Below, piece by piece: positions 16,772 to 24,796 of a stretch of DNA of 64,000 nucleotides. A program made the position numbers and the translations under genes. The notes beneath the pieces were generated by a model. The model had not been told where the DNA came from, did not search any database, and saw only the letters and a list, made by a program, of their open reading frames with translations. The DNA comes from Streptomyces sp. RPA4-2 (GTDB taxonomy: Bacteria > Actinomycetota > Actinomycetes > Streptomycetales > Streptomycetaceae): the NCBI RefSeq assembly GCF_012273515.2, contig NZ_CP050975.2:7502001-7566000 (forward strand), in the 5' to 3' direction. How positions within the stretch are numbered: the first letter of the stretch is position 1; every line of letters begins with the position of its first letter.

Positions 16772-17767
16772 TCACGCTGCCGCGAAGACCACCCACACCT
16801 GGCCCGTCGCGAAGTTCATCGGCGCGCCGTCGTTCGTGGTGAACCGCGTGCCGTCCGTCGCGGCCGGCCGCTTCCAGTCGGCGTCGAAGACCCGGCCGTC
16901 GCGCAGCACCTTCGCCGTCCCCGAGCCGACCGTCTGCGTGAAGGGCGTGTTGTTGCCGAGGACGTCGTGGTACTTCGACTCGCGCAGCTTCACGTACTGC
17001 ACGACGACGGTCGCCGCAGCCACCCTCTTGCCGTCCGTCGTGACCGTCGGCGTCCCGTCCGTCGACACCAGCCAGCGGTGCGTGCTCGCGGACCAGGAGA
17101 AGGTGAAGCGGGCGGCCGGGAACCGCACCGTCCGGGACGTCTCCGGACTGCCGCCCGCGGGGGCCGCCCCGAAGCGGAACCCGGTGGTGAGGGCGGCGGC
17201 GCCGGGGGCCGACCCCAGCAGTCGGCCGGGCCGCACATAGAGATTGTGGGGGGCGGGCTTGGCGGTGCCGCGGTAGTAGGCGTCGGCGTTCCGCTCGGGC
17301 GGTTCCGGCCGCAGCGGGGCCTTGTCGATGACCGGCAGCAGTTTGTGCTGGGCGCCCGAGAACGCGAGCGTCGGCTCGTCGAACTGGCGCAGCAGCTCCA
17401 GGTCGGACTCGCGTGCGCTGCGCACCGGTCCGACTGCCTTCGGCAGCTGGGTCGCGTAGATGGCCATCAGCCGGCTCAGGCCGCCCTCGACCTGTTCCGC
17501 GTACACGATGTCCGCCGCGTCGAGGCCCGTCTGGGGGCGGGCCGCACTCACGTTGTCGATCTTCACGGCGAGGAGGGAGCCGACGCTGTCGGCACTGGCG
17601 CGACCAGGAGTCGGCTCCGGTGACTGGCTCAGGCCGGGAGTCCGGGCGCGTCCGTCGGCGTGCGCGCCGCCGCCCGAGGCGCAGCCCGCCATCAAGGGGC
17701 CCGTCGCCGCGACCGTCAGCAGCGCCGCGGCCACCGCGCCGCGCCGTATCAGTGCCTTCTGTCGCAT
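16772..17767 (-). CDS. DUF3048 (YerB-like) lipoprotein
   Basis: A 331-residue exported lipoprotein. The signal peptide has a lipobox LMAGC around residue 28, so the protein should be anchored at the outer face of the membrane. The mature part carries the two-part DUF3048 fold: an N-terminal half with KIDNVSAARPQTGL and YAEQVEGGLSRLMA, and a C-terminal half with a family-typical ending (APMNFATGQVWVVF). DUF3048 proteins have unknown function; Bacillus YerB is the named relative. ATG at 17767 is preferred over GTG at 17773. The 280 bases upstream contain purine-rich, repetitive sequence but no gene. Confidence 0.85.
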   Translation of the reverse strand: MRQKALIRRGAVAAALLTVAATGPLMAGCASGGGAHADGRARTPGLSQSPEPTPGRASADSVGSLLAVKIDNVSAARPQTGLDAADIVYAEQVEGGLSRLMAIYATQLPKAVGPVRSARESDLELLRQFDEPTLAFSGAQHKLLPVIDKAPLRPEPPERNADAYYRGTAKPAPHNLYVRPGRLLGSAPGAAALTTGFRFGAAPAGGSPETSRTVRFPAARFTFSWSASTHRWLVSTDGTPTVTTDGKRVAAATVVVQYVKLRESKYHDVLGNNTPFTQTVGSGTAKVLRDGRVFDADWKRPAATDGTRFTTNDGAPMNFATGQVWVVFAAA

Positions 17768-18054
17768 GCCCACCGTGCCACCCCGTCCCGTGCCATCGAT
17801 TATATGTTCATGGGTTCATCGGTGCTCATACCCGTTCTTTTCGAGGTCGTGCGCGGTGAGTGGATCGATCGGCGCGCTGATTGATCTACCGCGAATCCGA
17901 GGGCGAGGGCCGGACGGGACCGGGGGGCCGGTAGATCCAGTGGGATCGGAAGGGCCAGTGGGATCGGCGGGACCGGTGGGCGGGACGGGGCAAGGACCGG
18001 GCGGGGTCCGGAGAGACCCGGAGAGACCCGGAGGGGGGACCGGGTGCGTGGTCG

Positions 18055-19125
18055 TCAGTCCGGCGGCCCGAGGATCTCCGCGAGGTCGTACCCCACGGGC
18101 TCGTCCAACTGACCGTAGGTGCAGCTCTCGGCGGTCCGGTCCGGGCGCCAGCGGCGGAAGCGGGCCGTGTGGCGGAACCGTACGCCGTTCTCCATGTGGT
18201 CGTACGCCACCTCGGCCACCCGTTCCGGCCGCAGCGGTACCCAGGAGAGGTCCTTCTTCGCCGACCATCTGCTGGGCGCGCCCGGCAACCGCGCGGACTC
18301 CTGCGCCGACTCCCGCGACCAGGCCGCCCAGGGATGCCGCTCGATGTCCTCCATGCGCAGCGGCTCCAGCTCCGCCACCAGCTCGGCCCGCCGCTTCATG
18401 GGGAAGGCCGCGCTCACCCCCACGTGCTGGAGGACGCCCGCGTCGTCGTACAGCCCCAGCAGCAGGGAACCGACGATCGGGCCGCTCTTGTGGAAGCGGT
18501 ACCCCGCCACGACGACGTCCGCGGTGCGCTCGTGCTTGATCTTGAACATGGCCCGCTCGTCCTGCCGGTACGGCGCGCTGAGCGGCTTGGCGATCACCCC
18601 GTCGAGCCCGGCGCCCTCGTACTGCTCGAACCACCGCTGCGCCACCTCCCGGTCGGTGGTCGCCGGTGCCAGATGGACCGGTGCGGTCGTCCCCGACAGC
18701 GCCGTCGTCAGCAGGGCACGCCGGTCGCCGAGCCCCACGTCGAGCAGTGACTCGTCGGCCAGCGCGAGCAGATCGAAGGCGACGAAGGAGGCGGGGGTCC
18801 TCTCCGCCAGCGTCCGCACCCGCGATTCGGCGGGGTGGATGCGCTCGGTGAGCGCGTCGAAGTCGAGCCGGCCGTCCCTGGCGATCACGATCTCGCCGTC
18901 CATCACACAACGCTCCGGCAGCCGCTCGCGCAGCGCCTCCACCAGCTCGGGGAAGTACCTGGTCAGCGTTTTGCCGGTGCGGCTGCCGAGCTCGACCTCG
19001 GCTCCGTCGCGGAACACGATCGCGCGGAACCCGTCCCACTTCGCCTCGTAGTGCATGTCCGGCGGGATCTTCGCCACGGACTTGGCGAGCATCGGCTTCA
19101 CGGGCGGCATCACCGGCAGATCCAT
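18055..19125 (-). CDS. ligC: ATP-dependent DNA ligase of the LigC type
   Basis: A 356-residue single-subunit ATP-dependent ligase. The adenylation motif I is EAKWDGFRA with the active Lys near residue 30, followed by motif III (FVAFDLLAL), motif IV (GLDGVIAKPL) and motif V (FKIKHERTADVVV). An OB-fold domain makes the C-terminus. LigC-type ligases are accessory enzymes of actinobacterial end joining or base-excision repair. The gene is divergent from a LigD-type polymerase gene 75 bases away, and the two are a recurring pair. No Ku gene is within the window. The ATG at 19125 is chosen because the protein aligns from MDLPVMPPVKPML. Confidence 0.9.
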   Translation of the reverse strand: MDLPVMPPVKPMLAKSVAKIPPDMHYEAKWDGFRAIVFRDGAEVELGSRTGKTLTRYFPELVEALRERLPERCVMDGEIVIARDGRLDFDALTERIHPAESRVRTLAERTPASFVAFDLLALADESLLDVGLGDRRALLTTALSGTTAPVHLAPATTDREVAQRWFEQYEGAGLDGVIAKPLSAPYRQDERAMFKIKHERTADVVVAGYRFHKSGPIVGSLLLGLYDDAGVLQHVGVSAAFPMKRRAELVAELEPLRMEDIERHPWAAWSRESAQESARLPGAPSRWSAKKDLSWVPLRPERVAEVAYDHMENGVRFRHTARFRRWRPDRTAESCTYGQLDEPVGYDLAEILGPPD

Positions 19126-19199
19126 GCTTCGATTCTGCGGTGACACGGAGCGGTTCGCCCGGTGTGCGAGGCGGGCGGGGTGCGCCTACCGTGGCCCGC

Positions 19200-20222
19200 A
19201 TGGGCGAAGCGGTGGAACTCGATGCAGCCGGCAGGACCGTACGTCTGTCCAGCCCGGACAAGATCTTCTTTCCGGAGCGCGGCTTCACGAAGCTGGACCT
19301 CGCCCAGTACTACCTCGCCGTCGGTGACGGCATCCTGCGCGCCCTGCGCAACCGCCCCACCACCCTGGAGCGCTACCCGGACGGAGTCGAGGGCGAGAAC
19401 TTCTTCCAGAAGCGGGCGCCCAAGAACATGCCCGACTGGATCCCGACCGCCCACATCACCTTCCCCAGCGGGCGCAGTGCCGACGAGATGTGCCCCACCG
19501 AGGTGGCGGCCGTGCTCTGGGCCGCGCAGTACGGCACGCTCACCTTCCACCCGTGGCCGGTGCGCCGCGACGACGTCGACCGCCCGGACGAACTCCGCAT
19601 CGACCTCGACCCGCAGCCCGGTACGGACTACGAGGACGCCGTGCGCGCCGCCCACGAACTGCGCGAGGTTCTCCACGAGTACGGGGACCTGCGCGGCTGG
19701 CCCAAGACCTCCGGCGGGCGCGGCCTGCACGTCTTCGTGCCGATCGCACCGCGCTGGACCTTCACCCAGGTGCGCCGCGCCGCCATCGCGGCCGGGCGTG
19801 AACTGGAGCGCAGGATGCCCGACCGGGTGACCACGGCCTGGTGGAAGGAGGAGCGGGGCGAAAAGATCTTCGTGGACTACAACCAGACGGCCAGGGACCG
19901 CACCATCGCCTCCGCCTATTCGGTACGTCCCAGCCCGCACGCCCCCGTCTCCGCGCCGCTGCGCTGGGAGGAGGTGGGGGAGGCCCGCCCCCGGGACTTC
20001 GACCTGGCGACCATGCCGAAGCGCTTCGCCGAACTCGGCGACGTGCACGCGGACATGGACGACCACGCCTACTCCCTCGAAGCGCTGCTGGAACTGGCCG
20101 CCCGCGACGAGCACGACCACGGCCTCGGGGATCTGCCGTATCCGCCCGAGTACCCGAAGATGCCGGGCGAGCCGAAGAGGGTGCAGCCGAGCCGGGCCAA
20201 GCGCGCGGAGGGCCAGGCGTAG
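19200..20222 (+). CDS. LigD-type polymerase/primase domain protein
   Basis: A 340-residue stand-alone archaeo-eukaryotic primase-like polymerase, the domain that in mycobacterial LigD fills gaps during non-homologous end joining. Visible motifs are the catalytic acid pair LRIDLDPQPG near residue 133, the SGGRGLHVFVP nucleotide-binding motif near residue 170, and KIFVDYNQTARDRTIAS near residue 222. Preference for ribonucleotides is known for the family, not shown here. ATG at 19200 is chosen because it begins the conserved part. Divergent from ligC with only 74 bases between start codons, so the two likely share a control region. Confidence 0.9.
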   Translation: MGEAVELDAAGRTVRLSSPDKIFFPERGFTKLDLAQYYLAVGDGILRALRNRPTTLERYPDGVEGENFFQKRAPKNMPDWIPTAHITFPSGRSADEMCPTEVAAVLWAAQYGTLTFHPWPVRRDDVDRPDELRIDLDPQPGTDYEDAVRAAHELREVLHEYGDLRGWPKTSGGRGLHVFVPIAPRWTFTQVRRAAIAAGRELERRMPDRVTTAWWKEERGEKIFVDYNQTARDRTIASAYSVRPSPHAPVSAPLRWEEVGEARPRDFDLATMPKRFAELGDVHADMDDHAYSLEALLELAARDEHDHGLGDLPYPPEYPKMPGEPKRVQPSRAKRAEGQA

Positions 20223-20283
20223 ACCGGTGGGCCGCCGGCGCGGGTGACGGGTGGCCGGCCGTTCCCGTCGGGCGGGCGCCGTC

Positions 20284-20385
20284 GGGCACGGCGTCTTGAG
20301 CGGCGTCTTCTTCGGCCGGGCACGGCGTCTTGAGCGCCGTTCCCTTCGATCGGCCACGGCGTCTCGAGTGCGGTTCCCATCGGCC
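20284..20385 (+). repeat. Three tandem copies of a 34-bp repeat
   Basis: Units start at 20284, 20318 and 20352 with exact 34-base spacing. Each begins GGSCACGGCGTCTYGAG; copies one and two share their first 19 bases exactly, and copy three diverges more. The array lies in the 251-base gap between the polymerase gene and the LacI-type gene. It could be a minisatellite or a set of binding sites. Confidence 0.75.
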
Positions 20386-20473
20386 GAGGGCGCCGGGCCC
20401 GGCGCCGGGAGCGCTCTCATCGAGTGCCTACCGGGGCTATCCTGATCGGCAACCGCCGAGGAGGAGCCCTGAG

Positions 20474-21520
20474 GTGACCGAGACAGCGTCGCGCCCCACA
20501 CTGGAGGCCGTGGCCGCCAGGGCGGGCGTCTCCCGGGCCACCGCGTCGCGTGTGGTCAACGGCGGCGACGGAGTGCGCGAACCACTCGTCGAACGGGTCC
20601 GGCAGGCCGTCGAGGAACTCGGTTACGTTCCCAACCAGGCTGCCCGCAGCCTGGTCACCCGGCGCCACGACGCGGTCGCCGTCGTCATCGCCGAACCGGA
20701 GACCAGGGTCTTCGCCGACCCCTTCTTCGGTCTCCAGCTCCGCGGCATCAGCAAGGAGTTGACGGCGCACGACTCGCAGCTCGTCCTGCTGCTCACGGAG
20801 GGCCGTGACGACCACGCGCGGGTGGGCCGGTACCTCGCCGGTGGACACGTCGACGGCGCGCTCGTCTTCTCGCTGCACCTCGACGACCCGCTGCCCGAGC
20901 TGATCCACGGCGCGGGCGTGCCGACCGTGTTCGGCGGACGGCCCGGCTGGGGCGACGGCACCCGCGACGCCGCGGCCCCCGTGTACGTCGACAGCGACAA
21001 CCGGGGCGGCGCCCGCGCGGCCGTACGCCACCTGGTCGCGCTGGGGCGTACCCGCGTCGCGCACATCACCGGCGCCCTCGACCAGACCTCCGCCGTCGAC
21101 CGGCTCGACGGGTTCCGGGACGTCATGGCCGACGCCGATCCGCGGCTCGTGGTCGAGGGCGACTTCACGCCCGCGGGCGGCGAGCGCGCGATGCGCGAAC
21201 TGCTGGAGCGCTGCCCCGACGTCGACGCGGTGTTCGCCGCGAACGATCTGACCGCCTCGGGAGCCCTGCGGGTGCTGCGCGAGCGGGGGCGGCGGGTGCC
21301 GGACGACGTCGCGGTGATCGGGTTCGACGACATGCTGCCGGTCGCGGAGCAGACGGATCCGCCGCTCACCACGGTCCGTCAGGACATAGAGGGGATGGGG
21401 CGGTTGATGGCCCGTCTGCTCCTGCGGGATCTCGACCGGCGTACGGCGAAGGAGAGCGCGGTGCGCGGCCCCTCCGACGTGATCCTGCCGACGACATTGG
21501 TACGACGGGCCTCCGCGTAG
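20474..21520 (+). CDS. LacI-family transcriptional regulator
   Basis: A 348-residue repressor. Residues 9-33 hold the LacI DNA-binding helices (TLEAVAARAGVSRATASRVV), followed by the hinge QAARSLVTRR. The periplasmic-binding-protein-like ligand domain fills the rest, with typical signatures VFAANDLTASGALRVL and VIGFDDM near residue 280. Sugar ligands are usual for the family, but no sugar genes are adjacent, so the target is unknown. GTG at 20474 with GAGGAG upstream is chosen; longer in-frame starts would run through the 34-bp repeats. Confidence 0.88.
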   Translation: MTETASRPTLEAVAARAGVSRATASRVVNGGDGVREPLVERVRQAVEELGYVPNQAARSLVTRRHDAVAVVIAEPETRVFADPFFGLQLRGISKELTAHDSQLVLLLTEGRDDHARVGRYLAGGHVDGALVFSLHLDDPLPELIHGAGVPTVFGGRPGWGDGTRDAAAPVYVDSDNRGGARAAVRHLVALGRTRVAHITGALDQTSAVDRLDGFRDVMADADPRLVVEGDFTPAGGERAMRELLERCPDVDAVFAANDLTASGALRVLRERGRRVPDDVAVIGFDDMLPVAEQTDPPLTTVRQDIEGMGRLMARLLLRDLDRRTAKESAVRGPSDVILPTTLVRRASA

Positions 21521-21672
21521 CCGGACCGCACGGGTGCCGGCGTCAGGACTGTGCGGCGACGCCGGGCTGCCGGGGGGCACGGGGCTGTGCGACGACGGGA
21601 ACGGCGGGGTAAGCCACGGGGGTCGGGGACGGAGCGAGGAAGCAGGGGACGGAGCGACGGAAGCCGGTGAGT

Positions 21673-21706
21673 GGGCCGGCCGGCCCTTGGTGGGGCCGGC
21701 CGGCCC
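21673..21706. terminator. Hairpin terminator (paired 14-mers)
   Basis: The self-complementary 14-mer GGGCCGGCCGGCCC occurs at 21673-21686 and again at 21693-21706, separated by six bases. They can pair into a 14-bp stem. The element lies between convergent genes ending at 21520 and 21736. Confidence 0.75.
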
Positions 21707-21735
21707 GTCCGCTCCCGGCGTCGCCGCGGCGGGGC

Positions 21736-22527
21736 TCAGCTCGGCCGCGGGGCGCTCTTGATCACCGCGAAGCGTGCCCCGTACGGGTCGGCGAGCTTGG
21801 CCATGCGGCCGACGCCCTCCAGATCCGTGGCGGGCATACGGACCGTGCCGCCCAGCTCCTGCGCTTTGGCGACGGTCGCGTCCGTGTCGGTCACCTCGAA
21901 GTACGGCAGCCAGTACGCACCGGACGCGGCCTCGGTCGGGTCGTCGGCCAGCGGGACGACGCCGCCGAACATGTCCGTCTCCTCGGCCCCGGCGGGATTG
22001 ATACAGGTGTACGTGCCACCGGGGAACGGCGCGGCCGAGGTCTCCCAGCCGAACACCGAGTTGTAGAACGCGGCGGCCGCGGCGACGTCCGGGGTGTAGA
22101 GCTCGACCCAGCACAGCGAGCCGGGGTCGCCCGCCACGTCGACGCCCTTGGTCCGGGCCGGCTGCCAGAGGCCGAAGGGCACGCCCGCCCGGTCGGCCAG
22201 AATCGCCATGTGGCCCTCGCCCATGACATCCATGGGCAGGAAGACCGCATTGCCCCCGGCCTGCTCGGCGGCCTTGGTGGTGGCCTCCGCGTCGGGGGTC
22301 TGGAAGTACACCGTCCAGGAGGGCGGCCCCTGTTCGGAGGTGGTCTGCATGCCGCCCGCGACGGTCTTCCCGGCGAGCTGGAAGAAGCCGTAGCCGCCGG
22401 CGTCGGGCCCCGCCGACTGGAACCGCCAGTCGAAGAGGCCTCCGTAGAAGGAGGTGGCGCCCTCGATGTCGGGCGTGCCGATATCGAGCCAGTTCGGAGC
22501 GCCGGAAACAAAGCGGGTGGTGAGCAT
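21736..22527 (-). CDS. VOC-family (glyoxalase-like) protein, two-domain
   Basis: A 263-residue protein built of two vicinal-oxygen-chelate modules. The first begins GAPNWLDIGTPD near residue 9, the second SLCWVELYTPDVAAAAAFY near residue 137. Each module contains the paired beta-alpha-beta-beta-beta unit of the fold. Such tandem VOC proteins in Streptomyces are usually annotated as hydrolase or glyoxalase-like proteins, and substrates are unknown. ATG at 22527 has a GGAGGG ribosome site. It is monocistronic, facing the LacI gene across a shared terminator. Confidence 0.85.
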   Translation of the reverse strand: MLTTRFVSGAPNWLDIGTPDIEGATSFYGGLFDWRFQSAGPDAGGYGFFQLAGKTVAGGMQTTSEQGPPSWTVYFQTPDAEATTKAAEQAGGNAVFLPMDVMGEGHMAILADRAGVPFGLWQPARTKGVDVAGDPGSLCWVELYTPDVAAAAAFYNSVFGWETSAAPFPGGTYTCINPAGAEETDMFGGVVPLADDPTEAASGAYWLPYFEVTDTDATVAKAQELGGTVRMPATDLEGVGRMAKLADPYGARFAVIKSAPRPS

Positions 22528-22808
22528 GAGTGCCCTCCTTTGAGGGGTCCCGTTGTCTGCTCTGCCGAGTCTTGCACCGCCCACTGACAATCGCTGCCGG
22601 GACGCGGGGCCGGCGCGGGCCGTGATGCGGGCGACCGCACCGGTCACCACGGGTGACCGGAGATGTTTGTATTGTTTTCACGGAGCCCGCGCGCCGCCGT
22701 GCCCCCGTGCCGTCGGTGGGAGCATCATCGGGGCCGCCGGAACGCTCGGAACGTGGCGTTGATCCGGCGTTGATCGAACGTTTTTCGATCCGGGGCAGGC
22801 TCTTCGGC

Positions 22809-23057
22809 ATGCACACCGACACCATCATCCCGGCCGACTCCGACTGGCAGGAGCAGGCGCTGTGCGCGCAGACCGGGGCAGAGTTCTTCTTTCCCGAGCC
22901 GGGCAGCTCGGTGCGTGAGGCAAAGCGCATCTGCGGCATGTGCGAGATGCGCCCGGCCTGCCTCGAATACGCGCTGAACAACGACGAGCGTTTCGGCGTC
23001 TGGGGTGGCCTCTCCGAGAAGGAACGGCTCAGCCTCCGGCGCGCGGACCGACACTGA
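22809..23057 (+). CDS. WhiB-like (Wbl) iron-sulfur transcription factor
   Basis: An 82-residue Wbl protein. It has the four cysteines expected to hold a [4Fe-4S] cluster: ALCAQ, CGMC, and PACLEY. The turn motif GVWGG is followed by the basic tail SEKERLSLRRADR. Sequence is closest in pattern to WhiB itself (WQEQALCAQ, CLEYALNNDERFGVWGGLSE), but the N-terminus differs, so it is a paralogue rather than a certain WhiB. Wbl proteins bind the principal sigma factor and control development or stress genes. ATG at 22809 gives the expected short length. Confidence 0.9.
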   Translation: MHTDTIIPADSDWQEQALCAQTGAEFFFPEPGSSVREAKRICGMCEMRPACLEYALNNDERFGVWGGLSEKERLSLRRADRH

Positions 23058-23246
23058 CCGGGCGCCCTCGCGCGTACGGTTCCGACGTACCTCCACCCGT
23101 ACTCCGACACACCCCGCACCCCCTTCGACGACACGTCTCGCGCCCTTCGGCGACCGTCTCACGGCCGGTGCGCCGTCATGCGGTACGGCGGCCCCGTAAT
23201 CGATGCGCCGGCGCGGCCGGAGTGCGGTTAGGATCCGCTGGCGCAC

Positions 23247-23318
23247 CCGGGCGTAGAGCAGAGGCAGACTCGCCGCCTTGCCAAGGCGGATACGCCGGTT
23301 CGAATCCGGTCGTCCGGG
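23247..23318 (+). tRNA. tRNA-Gly (GCC anticodon), atypical
   Basis: The 72-base sequence folds as a cloverleaf: acceptor arm 23247-23253 with 23311-23317 (one G-U pair), D-arm with loop AGAGGCAG, five-pair anticodon stem CCGCC/GGCGG, loop TTGCCAA with anticodon GCC at 23280-23282, four-base variable loop and T-arm TTCGAAT. A good -10 box TAGGAT lies at 23229-23234. Oddities are a C1-G72 first pair and a G discriminator, where bacterial glycine tRNAs normally have G1-C72 and U73. The body from position 8 through most of the T-stem is nearly identical to the next tRNA, which carries a Glu anticodon. No CCA is encoded. Confidence 0.75.
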
Positions 23319-23349
23319 CTGCGTCCGGTCGGCCGGGCCGGGGGAACGG

Positions 23350-23421
23350 GGCCCTGTAGAGCAGAGGCAGACTCGCCGCCCTCTCAAGGCGGATACGCCG
23401 GTTCGAATCCGGCCGGGGCCA
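23350..23421 (+). tRNA. tRNA-Glu (CTC anticodon), atypical
   Basis: The 72-base cloverleaf has acceptor 23350-23356 paired with 23414-23420 (one U-G pair), anticodon loop CTCTCAA with CTC at 23383-23385, and discriminator A. The D-arm (GAGC, loop AGAGGCAG, ACTC) has a mismatch at its inner pair, the same as in the tRNA 103 bases upstream. Between position 8 and the last T-stem pair it differs from that tRNA at only three bases, all in the anticodon loop. The SDR gene starts 29 bases downstream on the same strand. Confidence 0.8.
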
Positions 23422-23449
23422 CAGGAGCGCGCACGCGGGGCGGGGACAC

Positions 23450-24796
23450 ATGGGTGAGGGCGGCGGGATCACACAGGACGAGCTGGCGGCGTTCCACCGT
23501 ACGGTCGGCAGGCTGCGCGACCTGCCCGTCGACGACCCGGTGCGGCTGCGGGCGGAACAGGTCGCCGCGTCCTTCGCGCGCGAGGGGCGGCTGCGCAGGC
23601 GCAAGGCGCGCGGCGCCGAGGCGTCCGCCACCGACGCGGCGGTGATGGCCGCGACCGCGACGGGCGCGCTCGACCGGCGGGAGGACGCGCCGCTCACACA
23701 CCCCGGAGACGGCGCCACCGCGGGGGGCGTCTTCGTGAAATCCCGCACCTGCTACGTCTGCAAGACGCCTTATCGACAGGTCGATGCCTTCTACCACCGG
23801 CTGTGCCCGGACTGCGCGGCCGACAACACCGCCCGGCGCGCTCTCGCCACCGACCTCGGCGGGCGGCGCGCCCTGCTCACCGGAGGCCGGGTCAAGATCG
23901 GTTTCCAGCTGGCCCTGATGATGCTGCGCGACGGCGCCGAGCTCCTGGTCACCAGCCGCTTCCCGCACGACACGGCACGCCGCTTCCGCGCCGAACCGGG
24001 CAGCGCGAAATGGCTGGACCGGCTGACGGTGCTGGCGGTGGACCTGCGTGATCCGCGCCAGGTGCTGGGGCTGTGCGAGCAGTTGCGGCGGGAGGGCGAG
24101 CCGCTCGACATCCTGGTGAACAACGCCGCGCAGACGGTGCGGCGGCCCGTCGAGTCGTACGCCCTGCTGGCCGCCGGGGAGCGCGCCGGACTTCCCGAAG
24201 GCGCCCGGCAGGCGCCGGGGTTCACATCGATGCGCGCGCTGGGCAGCGGCCGTGCGGCGCTGCCCGCGGCCCTGCGGGAGGCCGACGAGGCCGGACTGCT
24301 GCCCGACCCCTCTCCGGAGAACTCCTGGTCGGCGCGGCTGGGCGACCTCGACCCGGCCGAGGTCCTGGAGACCCAGTTGGTCAACGCGCTCGCCCCGGCA
24401 CTGCTCTGCGACAGGCTGCTGCCCCTGCTGCTCGCCTCGCCCCGTCCCCGTCGCTACGTCGTCAACGTGACAGCCGTGGAGGGCCGCTTCGCGGTGCGCA
24501 ACAAGATGGCGGGCCACCCGCACACCAACATGGCCAAGGCCGCCCTGAACATGCTCACCCGGACCAGCGCGGCCGAACTGGCCGACCAGGGCGTGCACAT
24601 GTGCGCGGTCGACACCGGCTGGATCACCGACGAGAACCCCGCTCCGAAGAAGGAACGGATGGCGGGCGCCGGGTTTCGCACCCCGCTGGACGTGGTGGAC
24701 GGGGCGGCCCGGGTGTACGACCCCATCGTGCGGGGCGAGGCGGGCGCGCCGGTGTCCGGGGTGTTCCTCAAGGACTACCGGGAGGCGGAGTGGTGA
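23450..24796 (+). CDS. Atypical short-chain dehydrogenase with N-terminal zinc ribbon
   Basis: A 448-residue protein. Residues 101-122 hold a CYVC-N14-CPDC motif likely to bind zinc. A Rossmann-type SDR domain follows: TGGRVKIG (144-151) at the nucleotide loop and VNNAA (223-227). The usual catalytic residues are changed. The active Ser position reads NVTAVEG with Thr, and the YxxxK motif reads T-N-M-A-K (358-362), so the Tyr is replaced by Thr while Lys remains. A conventional dehydrogenase reaction is therefore doubtful; nucleotide binding is more likely. The N-terminal 95 residues are charged and helical. It starts 29 bases after a tRNA gene, and its stop overlaps the start of the LRR gene. 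Confidence 0.8.
   Translation: MGEGGGITQDELAAFHRTVGRLRDLPVDDPVRLRAEQVAASFAREGRLRRRKARGAEASATDAAVMAATATGALDRREDAPLTHPGDGATAGGVFVKSRTCYVCKTPYRQVDAFYHRLCPDCAADNTARRALATDLGGRRALLTGGRVKIGFQLALMMLRDGAELLVTSRFPHDTARRFRAEPGSAKWLDRLTVLAVDLRDPRQVLGLCEQLRREGEPLDILVNNAAQTVRRPVESYALLAAGERAGLPEGARQAPGFTSMRALGSGRAALPAALREADEAGLLPDPSPENSWSARLGDLDPAEVLETQLVNALAPALLCDRLLPLLLASPRPRRYVVNVTAVEGRFAVRNKMAGHPHTNMAKAALNMLTRTSAAELADQGVHMCAVDTGWITDENPAPKKERMAGAGFRTPLDVVDGAARVYDPIVRGEAGAPVSGVFLKDYREAEW

Noticed and set aside
17890..18040. Collagen-like Gly-Pro coding repeat extending the ligC gene
   Set aside because: It is only read in another frame of purine-rich intergenic repeats; LigC has a clear stop at 18055 and normal length.
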